A stretch of 64,000 nucleotides of DNA from Collinsella sp. MSK.8.10 (GCF_019041915.1 NZ_JAHPYF010000008.1:55505-119504), one strand, 5' to 3'. Positions 53,348 to 63,900 are shown, numbered from the stretch's first letter. Numbers and translations: made by a program. The notes: generated by a model from the letters alone, not told the origin.

Positions 53348-53458
53348 AAACATCGTTGGACTTATCGCTGACATGAAATGGGCGCTTGCATATCGTCTGC
53401 TAACTTGGCACGGTACAATGCTTTCAGATTTCAATTTGTAAATTAGTGGGGTTAATTC

Positions 53459-54907
53459 ATGGCAGAATCTCGTGCGGAGCGTAAGGCTCGTCGTGCTTTG
53501 ATCGAGGCGGCTGAGGGGTCAGAGGAGAAAAAATCTTCTAAGAAATCCAAGTCGTCTCAGGACGCGAAGGGTAAGTCGGCCAAGGGCAAGGCTAAGGCCA
53601 AGCGTCCCGGCTCTCGTCGGAACGAGGATAAGGCATCTCAGACTCGCTCCAAGCGCTCGCATAAAGATCGGGTTTCGTCTGCGCGTAAGGCTGTGGACCC
53701 CAAGTCTCCTTGTTCCATCATGAAAGCTTGCGGTGGGTGCACGGCGCTCAATCGTCCTTATAAGAAGCAGCTCGCCGCCAAGCAGGCTGCTATGGAGGAG
53801 CTTTTTGCTTCGCTTTGCGAGCGTGAGGGCATTGCTGTAGATCCTATTCGTGGCATGGGTGTCACCCTGGGCGACCCGGGCAAATATCCTGCGCCGCGTG
53901 GCTTTCGTCATAAGGCTGCCACTCCCTTTGCTCCCGGTAAGGAGGAAGCCGTCCGTTGCGGTTTCTTTGAGCGCGGCACGCACAAGATCGTTGCCGTACC
54001 CGAATGCCCCGTCGAGGCACCGGGCGCCCGTCAGATTCTCAACGGCATCGCACGCGAAGCTGAGCGGCTGCATATTCCCGCCTTTAATGAAGACAAGCAT
54101 CTTGGTTTACTTCGCTATACCGTCGTCCGCTGCGGTTGGCGTACCGACCAGGTCATGGTCACGCTCGTGACCGCTCAGCGCGACTTGCCTCATGCGCAGG
54201 AGTTCTTTGAGGCTGTCGCCGCACTCAATCCGCACATCGTCACCGTCGCCCAAAACATCAACGGACGTCCCGGCAACGCCATCCTCGGCGAGGAAACCCG
54301 CATTGTATATGGCGCCGAGTGCATGCGCGACCAGCTGCTCGGCTGCGAGTTCGATATCTCCCCCACCGCGTTCTACCAGACCAACCCGCAGCAGACCGAG
54401 CTGCTCTATCAGCTCGCGATTGACGGCATGGACCTGCAGCAGGGCGACGTACTCATGGATGCCTATTGCGGTAGCGGAACTATCGGCCTGTGCGCAGCTA
54501 AAGATGCCCAGAACAAGGGTATCGGCATTATGCTGCTCGGCGTTGAGCGCAACCCGGCGGGCATTGCCGACGCACGTCGCAATGCCGAGCTCAACGGCCT
54601 CACCCGCAGCGCTTGGTTTATGGCCGACGACGCCACCGACTACATCCTGGATGCCGCCGACAACAACGAACGCGTCGACGTTCTTTCCATCGATCCGCCG
54701 CGCGCCGGCTCCACGCCCGAGTTCCTCGAAGCTGCCTGCGCGCTTAAGCCGCGCCGCATCACCTATATCAGCTGCAACCCCGTAACTCAAGAGCGCGACC
54801 TGCATCAGCTCCTCGACGGAGGCTATCGCCTGCTCAAGATCACGCCCGTCGACATGTTCCCTCACACCGACCACACCGAAACCGTAGCGGTCCTCGAACG
54901 CCGCTAA
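53459..54907 (+). CDS. 23S rRNA (uracil-C5)-methyltransferase, RlmD/TrmA family
   Basis: 482 residues. A Lys/Ser/Arg-rich tail (~1-80) replaces the usual TRAM domain and may bind RNA. Cys85, Cys91 and Cys94 (CSIMKACGGC) with a later CP Cys form the iron-sulfur site. SAM motif DAYCGSGTIGLCA, then DPPRAG and catalytic Cys439 in TYISCNP. It methylates U in rRNA or tRNA. Which position cannot be told. ATG is 53459; a terminator follows at 54936. Confidence 0.9.
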   Translation: MAESRAERKARRALIEAAEGSEEKKSSKKSKSSQDAKGKSAKGKAKAKRPGSRRNEDKASQTRSKRSHKDRVSSARKAVDPKSPCSIMKACGGCTALNRPYKKQLAAKQAAMEELFASLCEREGIAVDPIRGMGVTLGDPGKYPAPRGFRHKAATPFAPGKEEAVRCGFFERGTHKIVAVPECPVEAPGARQILNGIAREAERLHIPAFNEDKHLGLLRYTVVRCGWRTDQVMVTLVTAQRDLPHAQEFFEAVAALNPHIVTVAQNINGRPGNAILGEETRIVYGAECMRDQLLGCEFDISPTAFYQTNPQQTELLYQLAIDGMDLQQGDVLMDAYCGSGTIGLCAAKDAQNKGIGIMLLGVERNPAGIADARRNAELNGLTRSAWFMADDATDYILDAADNNERVDVLSIDPPRAGSTPEFLEAACALKPRRITYISCNPVTQERDLHQLLDGGYRLLKITPVDMFPHTDHTETVAVLERR

Positions 54908-54935
54908 CCAACCTCAGTAGATTTTTGGGACAAGA

Positions 54936-54965
54936 AAGGGGGCGACCCGCCTGGGCCGCCCCCTT
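54936..54965. terminator. Bidirectional terminator after the methyltransferase gene
   Basis: AAGGGGGCG pairs with CGCCCCCTT, with a GGGC/GCCC-type inner part. Confidence 0.8.
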
Positions 54966-54985
54966 CGCTTGGTTTATAAACTCCG

Positions 54986-55807
54986 CTACATCCCATTGCG
55001 CAGATCGCACACGTCGGCTGCCGCCATCTCGCGCAGCAGCGTCTCGCGGTCGCGCGTCACGATCAAATCCAGCGGGAAGTGAATCTCGTCGAGCATCTTG
55101 CGCGCGTGATCGAGCTTGCCAATGGCCATGCCAATGTGGGCATCGGTTGACACGCCAATGCCCACGCCCAGCTCGGCGCAGCGCTCGGCGATCTTGCGGC
55201 ATACGGCCCAATGCTCAGTGTCGACACCGTGTTCAAGACTATGGTTGTTGATCTCGATAATCTTGTGCTTGGCCTTAGCTGCCAACAGCACCTCGTCGAT
55301 ATCGAACGGCACGCCCGAACGCCCCGTGTGACCCAGCATGAACACCTTGGGGTGCTCCAGGGCATTGATATACATCTCGGTCGTCTGGGCCAGCGTCGCG
55401 CCTTCAGCAATCTGCGAATTATGCACGCTCGCAACCAAATAATCCAAATTACGCGTAACCAAATCGAACAGCGAATGCTGACGGCTGTACGAATCGCCGG
55501 CAATATCGAGCGTGACAGGAGTGTCCTCGCCAAACAGGCTTCCGTCCAGCGAAACGATATCGGCCTCGGCACCACGCAGCACCAGCACGCCGCTCCAAAT
55601 GCGCGGCCAGATATCCTGGTTGATAAAGAACTGATAACTGCGCAGGTCATTAGGGCAAGCCGTAACCATAGAGCTCAGATGGTCGGCAGATCCGAGCACC
55701 TGCAGGCCACGCTCTGCCGCCCAGTACACATTCTCCTCAATGGTCGAATATGCATGCGCAGAGAACATCGTATGGGTATGAATGTCACAAGAAAGCAGGT
55801 AGGGCAT
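54986..55807 (-). CDS. PHP-domain phosphoesterase
   Basis: 273 residues, PHP superfamily (YcdX-like). Metal ligands: DIHTHTMFSAHA at 8-19, SADHLSS, VASVHNSQ, LGHTGRSG and STDAHIG. These trinuclear-metal enzymes hydrolyse phosphoesters or histidinol phosphate; the target here is unknown. ATG 55807 has AAGGAG 5 nt upstream. Single gene. Confidence 0.88.
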   Translation of the reverse strand: MPYLLSCDIHTHTMFSAHAYSTIEENVYWAAERGLQVLGSADHLSSMVTACPNDLRSYQFFINQDIWPRIWSGVLVLRGAEADIVSLDGSLFGEDTPVTLDIAGDSYSRQHSLFDLVTRNLDYLVASVHNSQIAEGATLAQTTEMYINALEHPKVFMLGHTGRSGVPFDIDEVLLAAKAKHKIIEINNHSLEHGVDTEHWAVCRKIAERCAELGVGIGVSTDAHIGMAIGKLDHARKMLDEIHFPLDLIVTRDRETLLREMAAADVCDLRNGM

Positions 55808-55972
55808 CAGGTCTCCTTATCTGGCACGGCCGTCGCTTATATTCATTGTACGCATAGCCTTCGATAGTCGTAAAACCACTCCATCCCAAAGACACAACGT
55901 CCATGACAACGGGGCCTGGCTTAACACCAAACCCCGTTTCACGTAAAACATTGTAGGCAGAGCGCTTTACTT

Positions 55973-57157
55973 TTAACGATACTCGTCCGCCAACTGTTTC
56001 CAAGCGGGTAGCGAATTGACAATCGTTTCGTAACTCACGCAATAGCCCAGGCGGAACCAACCCGGCATACCAAAGCTGTCCGAGGGAACCGCAAGCAACT
56101 CATACTTCTTTGCGCGCTCGCAAAACGCATTCGCATCGGGCTCGAGCGCCTTCACCCACAGGTAGAAAGCACCATCCGGCTCAACATAGGTGTAGCCATA
56201 CTCCGCTAGTGCGTCGGTAAGCGCGGTGCGGTTGCGTGCATAGGCCTCAACGTCACTCGGCTCATCGATGCAGTCGATAATTACGCGCTGGAAGAGTGCC
56301 GGTGCGCATACAAAACCCAGCGTACGGGCAGCACCCGCAACAGCCGGCATCAGACGGGCGGCCTGCGGATTGGTGTTGGGAACCAAGATCCACCCCACGC
56401 GCTCACCCGGCAGCGACAGCGACTTGGAATACGAGTAGCACACGATGGTGTGCTCGTAAATCGAGGGCACCCAAGGCACCTCGGCACCGTACACGATTTC
56501 GCGGTACGGCTCATCCGAGATGAGCATAATCGGATTCTCGGGATCGCGCTGAGCGTTGGCCTCGCGCAGAACGTTGGCCAGTCGCGTCAGCGTGTCGCAT
56601 GTATATACGGCACCGGTCGGATTGTTGGGAGAGTCGATGATGACGGCCGCCGTCTTATCGCTGATCGCCTTGAGCACGTTGTCCACGCTCAGCTGGAACG
56701 TATCTTCATCGGCGAGCGCCTCAACACACGTACAGCCGGCCTTCTCAATCCAAACGCGATACTCCGGAAAGTACGGGGCGATAACAATAACCTCGTCGCC
56801 CGGGTTCGTAACGGCGTTGAGCGTGCAGGTGAGCGAAGCCGCGGCACCCACCGTCATAAAGACGTCTTTGCCCTCATAGCTCGTGCCAAAGCGGCGGTTG
56901 AGCGATTCGGCCACAGCGGCACGACATTGCGGCAGGCCCGGTGCGGGCGTGTAGCCGTGCAGCTGGTCGCTCGGCAGCTCCAGGGCCTTCTTAATCGACT
57001 CAGCCACGGCAGCGGGCGCCGGAACACTCGGGTTGCCCAGCGAAAAATCGAATACGTTCTCCGCACCGATCTGTGCCTTGCGCTCAAGACCATAGCTAAA
57101 GATCTCGCGAATGATGGAGCTTTCCGCACCGCGAGCATACATAGTTTCGTTGATCAT
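55973..57157 (-). CDS. Class I/II PLP-dependent aminotransferase
   Basis: 394 residues, fold-type I. FSLGNPSVPAP, DSPNNPTGAVY, PLP lysine in CYSYSKSLSLPGERVGW and C-terminal RLGYCVSY are conserved. It resembles aspartate/aromatic or MalY-PatB-like aminotransferases; substrate not resolved. ATG 57157 has AAAGGGG upstream; the 33-codon extension to 57256 reads through the hairpin at 57219-57276 and is not credible. Confidence 0.9.
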   Translation of the reverse strand: MINETMYARGAESSIIREIFSYGLERKAQIGAENVFDFSLGNPSVPAPAAVAESIKKALELPSDQLHGYTPAPGLPQCRAAVAESLNRRFGTSYEGKDVFMTVGAAASLTCTLNAVTNPGDEVIVIAPYFPEYRVWIEKAGCTCVEALADEDTFQLSVDNVLKAISDKTAAVIIDSPNNPTGAVYTCDTLTRLANVLREANAQRDPENPIMLISDEPYREIVYGAEVPWVPSIYEHTIVCYSYSKSLSLPGERVGWILVPNTNPQAARLMPAVAGAARTLGFVCAPALFQRVIIDCIDEPSDVEAYARNRTALTDALAEYGYTYVEPDGAFYLWVKALEPDANAFCERAKKYELLAVPSDSFGMPGWFRLGYCVSYETIVNSLPAWKQLADEYR

Positions 57158-57218
57158 CTGTTCCCCTTTCGCATAGGCGCTATTGTACGCTTTAGCCGAG
57201 CAAAGTGCCGCAGCAATG

Positions 57219-57276
57219 TTGATTGGGGACAGACTTAAATGCGTGAAAACGCTCATTTAAGTCTGTCCCCAATCAA
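57219..57276. repeat. Long hairpin with GGGGACAGACTTAAATG arms
   Basis: Arms of about 24 bp: GTTGATTGGGGACAGACTTA with TAAGTCTGTCCCCAATCAAC, and an inner GCGT-gaaa-ACGC. Located between the aminotransferase promoter and the ftsH terminator. Confidence 0.8.
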
Positions 57277-57303
57277 CAGACGGCCCCATATCGCTCAAAA
57301 GAA

Positions 57304-57335
57304 AAAGCCTCCGCAGGTTTCCCCGCGGAGGCTTT
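57304..57335 (-). terminator. Rho-independent terminator after ftsH
   Basis: AAAGCCTCCGC pairs with GCGGAGGCTTT; TTTTTCTTTT follows on the minus strand. Confidence 0.9.
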
Positions 57336-57346
57336 CGCCACAAAGA

Positions 57347-59488
57347 CTATTTGTCGGCGTCGGTGTCGGCATCGGCATCGACGACGGCATGGTCATCGTC
57401 AGCATCATCGGATGCGGCTTCGGCATCCTCCTGCATGGCCGCCTGCGCAAAAGCCGCGGCATCGGCCGCCAGCTCCTCCTCGCTCATGCGAGGCGCGCGC
57501 TTCTTGGTCGGCATGCCGGCCGCCTTGGCATTGCGCTCCTCCTTGGCCGCCAGGATATCGCCCTCGCGCTCAAGGTAGGCGTCCCACTCATTATCGAGCA
57601 GGGCATTCACGGCATCGCCCTCGACAGTCTCGCGCTCAAGCAGCACCTTCGCCATCAGATCGAGCTGATCGCGACGGGCGTCCAGGATCTCGACCGCACG
57701 ACGATGGGCCTCACGCATAATGCGCTGAACCTCGATATCGATGCGGCGCGCCGTCTCCTCGGAGTAATCCTGGTGATCGGCGTAATCGCGACCAAGGAAC
57801 ACCTGATGTTGCGCCTCGCCAAACACTTGCGTGCCCAGCTCCTCGCTCATGCCCAGGCGCGTGACCATCTCGCGCGCCATCTTGGTTGCGCGCTCCAGAT
57901 CGTTGCTCGCACCCGACGTAATGTCATCGCACATGAGCTCCTCGGCAACGCGACCGCCCAAGAACACGGCGAGCTCGTCGAGCATCTCGTTCTTAGTCTT
58001 GAGGAAGTGGTCCTCCTGCGGAAGCTGCAGCGTGTAGCCCAGAGCCTGACCGCGGCTGACGATCGAGATCTTGTGGACCGGATCGGAGTGCTCCAGGATG
58101 TGGCCCACCAGGGCGTGACCGCTCTCGTGGTAGGCAATCGTGGTGCGCTCGGCCTCGGTCATCACGCGACCCTTGCGTTGCGGTCCGGCAATCACGCGCT
58201 CCATCGACTCCTCGACCTCGTCCATCGAGATCACGGAACGATGACGGCGAGCGGCCAGCAGCGCAGACTCGTTGAGCAGGTTCGCCAAATCGGCACCAGT
58301 AAAGCCAACGGTCATCTGGGCGAGCTTCTCAAACTTAACGTCCTCGTCCATCGGCTTGTTCTCGGCATGCACGCGCAAGATCTGCTCGCGGCCCTTCACA
58401 TCCGGACGGTCAACCGTAACCTGGCGGTCAAAACGGCCGGGACGCAGCAATGCCGGATCCAGGATGTCAGGACGGTTGGTCGCAGCGATCAGGATGACCG
58501 ACTCGCTTTCCTCAAAGCCGTCCATCTCGACCAGCAGCTGGTTGAGCGTCTGCTCGCGCTCGTCGTGACCGCCGCCCAAGCCAGCTCCGCGCTGACGTCC
58601 CACGGCATCGATCTCATCGATGAAGATGATCGACGGGGCCTGGGACTTGGCCTCCTTAAAGAGGTCACGCACACGGCTGGCGCCGACACCTACGAACATC
58701 TCGACAAAGTCGGAACCCGAGATGCTAAAGAACGGCACGCCCGCCTCGCCGGCAACGGCCTTGGCCAGCAGCGTTTTACCGGTTCCCGGAGGGCCAACCA
58801 GCAACACGCCACGCGGGATCTTGGCGCCCAGCTTGCGATAGCGATCCGGATCGCTCAAAAAGTCACGGATCTCCTCGAGCTCCTCGACTGCCTCGTCCAC
58901 GCCGGCAACGTCTTCAAACTTGACCTTGGGGCGTGTGGCCTCGTTGGTCTTGGCGTTGGTCTTGCCAAACTGCATGTTCCTGTTGTTGGCGCCCATCATC
59001 TGGCGCATAAAGTAGAACATGATGGCGATAAGGGCGATCGTCGGAAGCACACTCATCGCCAAGTCGCCCCAAAAATCGGGATCGTTGGTGTTGACGATGT
59101 ACTTGGTATCGGGATGCTCCGCCATGAGCTCGGCAAGCGAATCGGAGCCGACATAGGTCGAGGAGAAGCTCTTGAGCTCGCTCGTATCGCCCTTGTCCTT
59201 CTTCGTCTTCCAGTAATGACCCGTCACGCTTCCGTCTTGAACCGTATAGGTCAGATCTTCGACGCGATCCTGCTTGATGGCGCTCACCATCTCGCTCGTC
59301 GCGAGCTTAACGGTATTGCTGGAATTGGCAAAGCCGGAGCCCATGTTAAAGAAGGCGTAGCCCAGAAGCGCGCAAGCCAAAATAAAATACAGCCAGCCCG
59401 TACGCGTGGGCTTCTTGCCTCCGGGCATCCCCGGGATCTTTGGGTCCCGGGGAGTCTGGGAATTGTTGTCGTTACGGTCGTCGGGCAT
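57347..59488 (-). CDS. ftsH: ATP-dependent zinc metalloprotease FtsH
   Basis: 713 residues. Two membrane helices (~31-48 and ~145-162) flank a ~95-residue outer domain. AAA+ domain: Walker A GPPGTGKT at 232-239, Walker [15 protein letters not shown] region [20 protein letters not shown]. Protease zinc motif HESGH at 454-458. An acidic Asp/Ala C-terminal tail follows. It degrades membrane and short-lived proteins. One base separates it from hpt upstream, in a tilS-hpt-ftsH order. Confidence 0.97.
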   Translation of the reverse strand: MPDDRNDNNSQTPRDPKIPGMPGGKKPTRTGWLYFILACALLGYAFFNMGSGFANSSNTVKLATSEMVSAIKQDRVEDLTYTVQDGSVTGHYWKTKKDKGDTSELKSFSSTYVGSDSLAELMAEHPDTKYIVNTNDPDFWGDLAMSVLPTIALIAIMFYFMRQMMGANNRNMQFGKTNAKTNEATRPKVKFEDVAGVDEAVEELEEIRDFLSDPDRYRKLGAKIPRGVLLVGPPGTGKTLLAKAVAGEAGVPFFSISGSDFVEMFVGVGASRVRDLFKEAKSQAPSIIFIDEIDAVGRQRGAGLGGGHDEREQTLNQLLVEMDGFEESESVILIAATNRPDILDPALLRPGRFDRQVTVDRPDVKGREQILRVHAENKPMDEDVKFEKLAQMTVGFTGADLANLLNESALLAARRHRSVISMDEVEESMERVIAGPQRKGRVMTEAERTTIAYHESGHALVGHILEHSDPVHKISIVSRGQALGYTLQLPQEDHFLKTKNEMLDELAVFLGGRVAEELMCDDITSGASNDLERATKMAREMVTRLGMSEELGTQVFGEAQHQVFLGRDYADHQDYSEETARRIDIEVQRIMREAHRRAVEILDARRDQLDLMAKVLLERETVEGDAVNALLDNEWDAYLEREGDILAAKEERNAKAAGMPTKKRAPRMSEEELAADAAAFAQAAMQEDAEAASDDADDDHAVVDADADTDADK

Positions 59489-59489
59489 C

Positions 59490-60038
59490 TTACGAATAAA
59501 CCTCCGGTTTCAAAATGCCCAGATACGGAAGGTTGCGATAGCGCTCGGCATAGTCGAGGCCGTAGCCCACCACAAAGGCATCGGGGCAATGGGTTCCAAC
59601 ATACTTGGGCGTGATGGCCGAGACGCGGTCCTCAACGTCCTTCCACAGGAAGGCGGCGACCTCCAGCGAGGCGGGCTTGCGGCTCTCGAGGTTCTTCATC
59701 AGATACTTGAGCGTCAGGCCCGAGTCCAGAATGTCCTCGACGATCAGCACGTCGCGACCGCGGATGTCGATATCCAGGTCCTTAATGATACGCACGATAC
59801 CCGAGGACTTCACACCGTCGCCGTAGCTCGAAACAGCCATGAAATCGATGTTGGTCGGCAGCTCGATCTTACGCATCAGGTCGCCCATAAAGACCACGGC
59901 GCCGCGCAGGACCGCAATCAGCACCAGATCCTTACCCGCGTAGTCGCGCGTAATCTCCTCGCCCAGGCGAGAGACGATACCGTCGATATCCTCCTGCGTG
60001 AACAGAACCTTCTCGATATCCGGATGTTGAGAAGCCAT
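59490..60038 (-). CDS. hpt: Hypoxanthine phosphoribosyltransferase
   Basis: 182 residues. The PRPP motif VLIVEDILDSGLTL and the N-terminal LIAVLRGAVVFMGDL are characteristic. It salvages hypoxanthine or guanine to IMP or GMP. ATG 60038 has AAAGGG 5 nt upstream. Co-transcribed with ftsH. Confidence 0.96.
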   Translation of the reverse strand: MASQHPDIEKVLFTQEDIDGIVSRLGEEITRDYAGKDLVLIAVLRGAVVFMGDLMRKIELPTNIDFMAVSSYGDGVKSSGIVRIIKDLDIDIRGRDVLIVEDILDSGLTLKYLMKNLESRKPASLEVAAFLWKDVEDRVSAITPKYVGTHCPDAFVVGYGLDYAERYRNLPYLGILKPEVYS

Positions 60039-60185
60039 GACAACCCTTTCTTGTGCTTATCGCCCACACACCGCCGTATGGACGCGAACTACACATTCTA
60101 GCAGCGCACGGGGTAAATTTACCAGCCCGTGCGCCATCAGCGCGGGAATACCGTCAACGTCGCACAGAATAGCAGGCGTGGGACG

Positions 60186-61724
60186 CTATTCCGCATCGAC
60201 CACGCGGAGCAGATATGCCACACGCGTTGCGGCCGTGCACTTAAAACGCTCGTCCGCGCGAACTCCGGCGACCCACACCACGGCACCCCCCGGCGCCGTC
60301 CTCACCATGGGCACTCCGGCGCGCTCGGAAACGGGAATGCGAGCCTCACCTAGCAAGTCGGATACTTTCTTGCTTCGACCACTCATCCCTAACGGGCACA
60401 TCACGTCTCCCGGTGCGGGACCGTCCACCCACAGGCGCGCCAATCGCGCCTCGGCAGGGATCTCGCCACGCGAGCCCGCCAGGATCCGCTCACTATCGCT
60501 GTCGGCAAAACCCAGGGCAGCCGCGTCTACCAAAGCTGTCACTTCCCCGGCAGCCGCAAGCTCACGGGCGCGGCGCACGATATCGCATCCCGGCTCAACG
60601 GCCATCGGTTCTGTGACCAGCATACGTCCCCCGCCCAACGGCAAACGACCGGGTACGGTAACCCAGTCCGCGACCAGGCCCTCGCGAGCCGCCGGCGCCT
60701 TAAACGCCAGCATGCCAAACTCAATGCGTGCGTCAATCCCCGCCGGAAGCGTGACCGAGCCGGCGCCCTCGGCAACGCAGGAAAGGACTCGCTCCACATG
60801 TCGCATCTCTGGACGAGCGTCCGGATCGATGCGCTTAATTGCCAGTCGCACGATACGCCGCGCGATTACCACCTCGGCCGCAGCAAGGCGCCTGGCATCG
60901 AGCACCAGCGCGCCCGCCGCCTCCTTACGCAGGCAGCTTCGAAACGCCTGTGCCGAAAGCTGAGACAAAAACGCGTCCTCATCGCCTAAGATCTCGCAGG
61001 CGGCGCCAATCGTCTTGCAGACGCTCGCGTTGCGCTGCGCCACCACCGGCATCACTCGATGGCGCACGTAGTTTCGCAGATACGAGATATCCTCATTGCT
61101 CTCGTCTTCACGCCACGGCTGACCATGTACCTGTAGATAGCCCACGAGCTCGCCATGAGTTAGGTCGAGCAAGGGACGCACCACGATATTCCTCCGGCGA
61201 GGAATGCTCGATAGGCCAGCGGGCCCTGAACCCTTAATCGCGTTCATCAAAAACGTTTCCGCGCGATCCGAAGACGTGTGCGCGGTGCAGATACGAGCCG
61301 CCGTTCGCGGTGCCCCCGTCTGGGCGCAGAGCTCGCGAACATACCTCCGCGCCGCGGCATAGCGCACCTCGCGGGCCGCGGCCTCAATATTGCCCGACTC
61401 CCCATCAAAATAAGCGTGCTCCACGCACAGCGGTAAACCATATTTCGCGCAGAGCTCACGCACAAAGGCCTCGTCGCCATCGGACGCCTTGCCGCGCAGA
61501 TGATGGTTTACATGCAGCACATGCAGGCGCTCGCGAGCAATGGGGGCAACACCGCGTCCGTCTTGGATATCCAGCTTTGATGTGCACGCCATAAGAAGCA
61601 GTGCCGTCGAGTCCGCGCCGCCTGATACCATGAGCACGACAGGAGCAGCCTGCTGCCTCGTTCGGGTCTCATCGACTGCCCCGGGCACGGCATGGTGTCC
61701 ATAATGCTGTGATACCGTTGGCAT
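60186..61724 (-). CDS. tilS: tRNA(Ile)-lysidine synthase
   Basis: 512 residues. PP-loop SGGADST at 34-40; HVNHHLRG, AHTSSDRAETFLM and the TilS-specific RPLLDLTHGELVGYL follow; the C-terminal part (~400-500) is the TilS_C substrate-binding domain. It converts C34 of tRNA-Ile2 to lysidine. ATG 61724 has GGAGG 7 nt upstream. 147 nt upstream of hpt. Divergent from the MBL gene. Confidence 0.94.
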   Translation of the reverse strand: MPTVSQHYGHHAVPGAVDETRTRQQAAPVVLMVSGGADSTALLLMACTSKLDIQDGRGVAPIARERLHVLHVNHHLRGKASDGDEAFVRELCAKYGLPLCVEHAYFDGESGNIEAAAREVRYAAARRYVRELCAQTGAPRTAARICTAHTSSDRAETFLMNAIKGSGPAGLSSIPRRRNIVVRPLLDLTHGELVGYLQVHGQPWREDESNEDISYLRNYVRHRVMPVVAQRNASVCKTIGAACEILGDEDAFLSQLSAQAFRSCLRKEAAGALVLDARRLAAAEVVIARRIVRLAIKRIDPDARPEMRHVERVLSCVAEGAGSVTLPAGIDARIEFGMLAFKAPAAREGLVADWVTVPGRLPLGGGRMLVTEPMAVEPGCDIVRRARELAAAGEVTALVDAAALGFADSDSERILAGSRGEIPAEARLARLWVDGPAPGDVMCPLGMSGRSKKVSDLLGEARIPVSERAGVPMVRTAPGGAVVWVAGVRADERFKCTAATRVAYLLRVVDAE

Positions 61725-61772
61725 TCGCTTCCTCCTCTATTCGTCCGCACCCATTGTATCCTTTGGAATCTT

Positions 61773-62582
61773 ATGTCTCGTCTGCACCTTCATATCCTCG
61801 GCAGTGGTTCTAAAGGCAACTGCGCACTCATCGAGGGCCCGCAGGGGCTCATTATGGTCGATGACGGACTGTCTCGCCGCGAGACATTAAAGCGCATGGC
61901 AGAACTGGGGCTCTCGACAGACAACGTCTCGGCTCTTCTCATTACTCATGAGCATAGCGATCACATCAAGGGCCTCGATGTCTGGTGCAAGCACTGGCAC
62001 GGCCCCCTCTTTGCCAGCAGGGGCACTCTTTCGAACAAAGAAAATCTTTCGCATCTGCCTGTCGAGGAATTCGATCCCGGTGACACCCTATCCATTGCCG
62101 GCATCCACGTGCAAACCTACTCAACATCACACGATGTCATCAATCCAGTCGGTTATCGATTCGACGCCCTCGATGATTCCATCGGCTTTGCCACCGACAC
62201 CGGAGAGCTATCGAGCCAAGCCATGAACACCCTCAAAGATTGTCGAGTCCTCGCGCTCGAAAGCAACCACGATGTGACCATGCTGCGCGAGGGAGAATAT
62301 CCCCGCTTTCTTCAGGAGCGCATCCTGTCTGCAAGGGGACACCTCTCCAACAGCCAAGCCGCCGAAGCCGCGCGCGAACTTGTTACAGATCGCACCGAAC
62401 AGCTCATTGCCATGCATATCAGCCAAGATAACAATCGTCCGAGCCTTACCGTCAAAAGCTATGCCAAAGCTCTGGCCGCAACCCTGGATGACGAGGTCGG
62501 CAGCTCCGCAACCCTTCTCCAAGGATCGCGAAAACTCTCGATACGCCCTGCGAGTCAGTATCAGCCGGCAACCATTCAATAG
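61773..62582 (+). CDS. MBL-fold hydrolase of the YycJ/WalJ type
   Basis: 269 residues. Zinc motif THEHSDH at 58-64, starting ILGSGSKGNCALIEG, plus FATDTGELS and ESNHDVTML. YycJ-type proteins are proposed nucleases linked to cell-wall regulation or DNA repair. GGAA 4 nt before the ATG is a weak ribosome site and the 5' leader is short. Terminator at 62592. Confidence 0.9.
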   Translation: MSRLHLHILGSGSKGNCALIEGPQGLIMVDDGLSRRETLKRMAELGLSTDNVSALLITHEHSDHIKGLDVWCKHWHGPLFASRGTLSNKENLSHLPVEEFDPGDTLSIAGIHVQTYSTSHDVINPVGYRFDALDDSIGFATDTGELSSQAMNTLKDCRVLALESNHDVTMLREGEYPRFLQERILSARGHLSNSQAAEAARELVTDRTEQLIAMHISQDNNRPSLTVKSYAKALAATLDDEVGSSATLLQGSRKLSIRPASQYQPATIQ

Positions 62583-62591
62583 ACTGTCCTA

Positions 62592-62641
62592 GACAGCAAA
62601 AGGGGCCGAGAATCGCTTCCCAGCCCCTTTTGCTGTCTTTT
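62592..62641 (+). terminator. Rho-independent terminator after the MBL gene
   Basis: GACAGCAAAAGGGGC pairs with GCCCCTTTTGCTGTC, then TTTTAAT. Confidence 0.92.
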
Positions 62642-62664
62642 AATAGCGCAGAACACCAACGAAG

Positions 62665-63096
62665 TTAGTCGATGGAGATCTTCGTAACGTTCTTCTTCTC
62701 GACGATCTTGGGAACCGTAACGGTCAGGATGCCGTCAGCGTACTTAGCCGAGAGGCCCTCGCTCGAAGCGTCCTTTAGATACACGCCACGCGTCGCGCTG
62801 TACGAGCTGAACTCCTTCTGCAGGAAGTTCTTGCCCTCGTTCTCCTCGTCTTCCTCGACATTCACGCTAATGGACAGACGGCCCTCGTTAAGCTCGACAT
62901 CGATATCGTCCTTGGCGACACCGGTCAGATAGGCCTTGACCTCATAGCCGTCGCCCTTATCCTCAACGTCAACGGGAAACGCCTTGGAAGCAATCGAGTT
63001 GTTTGCAAGGTCGGTCATATCATCAAACAGATCGAACAGCGAGCTTGCAGAGGGGCGAACGCCAAAAACCGAACGATAAGGAACCATGCTTGCCAT
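62665..63096 (-). CDS. Small heat-shock protein (Hsp20/alpha-crystallin)
   Basis: 143 residues. The alpha-crystallin domain (~40-140) includes YEVKAYLTGVAKDDIDVELN, LSISVNVEED and a C-terminal VPKIVEKKNVTKISID with a hydrophobic-x-hydrophobic tail. Holds unfolding proteins as oligomers. ATG 63096 has AAGGAG 8 nt upstream. The upstream region is AT-rich with TTGACT at 63212-63217 (minus strand), but no clear HAIR or CIRCE element. Confidence 0.93.
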   Translation of the reverse strand: MASMVPYRSVFGVRPSASSLFDLFDDMTDLANNSIASKAFPVDVEDKGDGYEVKAYLTGVAKDDIDVELNEGRLSISVNVEEDEENEGKNFLQKEFSSYSATRGVYLKDASSEGLSAKYADGILTVTVPKIVEKKNVTKISID

Positions 63097-63372
63097 GTTT
63101 ACCACTCCTTTTAGGACTGCCGAGCCATCTTCTAGGTGACTGGGACTTCTTTTGACGCTCTTATATATGCCCACACAGTGCTTATATATACATCGACTAT
63201 AAAGTTTTTTGAGTCAAGTACTATAAGCATATCTAAGTGTGTATGACTCAGGTTTTAGTAAGGTTAAGGTTCTTTGAACCAGAGCTTAAATAACGAGTAT
63301 GTTCGCAGCTACAAATAACAAGGGGCTTACAATGAGCGCGTACACGTTGTTGGTAACGAGCTAAAGGGCATC
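63097..63372. other. AT-rich divergent intergenic region
   Basis: 276 bp between hsp20 and the small membrane protein gene, far richer in A/T than the window. TATATAT runs at 63163-63190 and short TGAGTCA/TGACTCA repeats (63210 and 63245) are seen; no operator is assigned. Confidence 0.4.
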
Positions 63373-63840
63373 ATGGACGACCAAAACCAGAACAAAATGT
63401 TTATGCCGACGCAGGGGGGAGATACTTCCACGCAGCCGCCACGGTTCCATCGCCCCCACATCTCGCAAGAGCCCATTAATGATGCAGAGCCCGAGTATGT
63501 GACGAGAAATCGATATCAAACGCTCGAGGATACCCAGACAGGACGTAAGCACATGGGCGTCGCCTCGGGAGACCCTGTATATCTGAAAGACGCACCATTA
63601 TCTAAAAACAGCGCAGCTAGTGAGGAGCCACTGAAAGTATCCGCCGCCAATCAACAAAGAGGTCCTCGACCAAAGCAAACCTTGACGCATTCGGCTCGCT
63701 ATCTCGAAACGCCAAAACAGGGAAAATCAATCTTCGTTTCGTCAAGTAAACGACGCAAGCAGCATCGACTGACAATCCTGCTTTTAATCATTGTGGCCAT
63801 AGCAGTTGCCCTTGTTATTCGATTTATTTTCTTTAAATAA
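63373..63840 (+). CDS. Small tail-anchored membrane protein of unknown function
   Basis: 155 residues. The first ~125 residues are polar and probably disordered (Gln/Asn/Pro/Ser-rich), followed by a basic patch KRRKQHR and one C-terminal membrane helix LTILLLIIVAIAVALVIRFI with two Phe and Lys beyond. No domain recognised. Base composition is lower in GC than most genes here. ATG follows AAAGGGC. Confidence 0.7.
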   Translation: MDDQNQNKMFMPTQGGDTSTQPPRFHRPHISQEPINDAEPEYVTRNRYQTLEDTQTGRKHMGVASGDPVYLKDAPLSKNSAASEEPLKVSAANQQRGPRPKQTLTHSARYLETPKQGKSIFVSSSKRRKQHRLTILLLIIVAIAVALVIRFIFFK

Positions 63841-63900
63841 AAGCTCAATACCAAAAACAATAAGATCGTCTGATGTAATTCATTTACGCCCCATAAACGC

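Noticed and set aside
63097..63372. CIRCE or HAIR element before hsp20
   Set aside because: TGAGTCA-like pieces exist but spacing and arms fit neither consensus.
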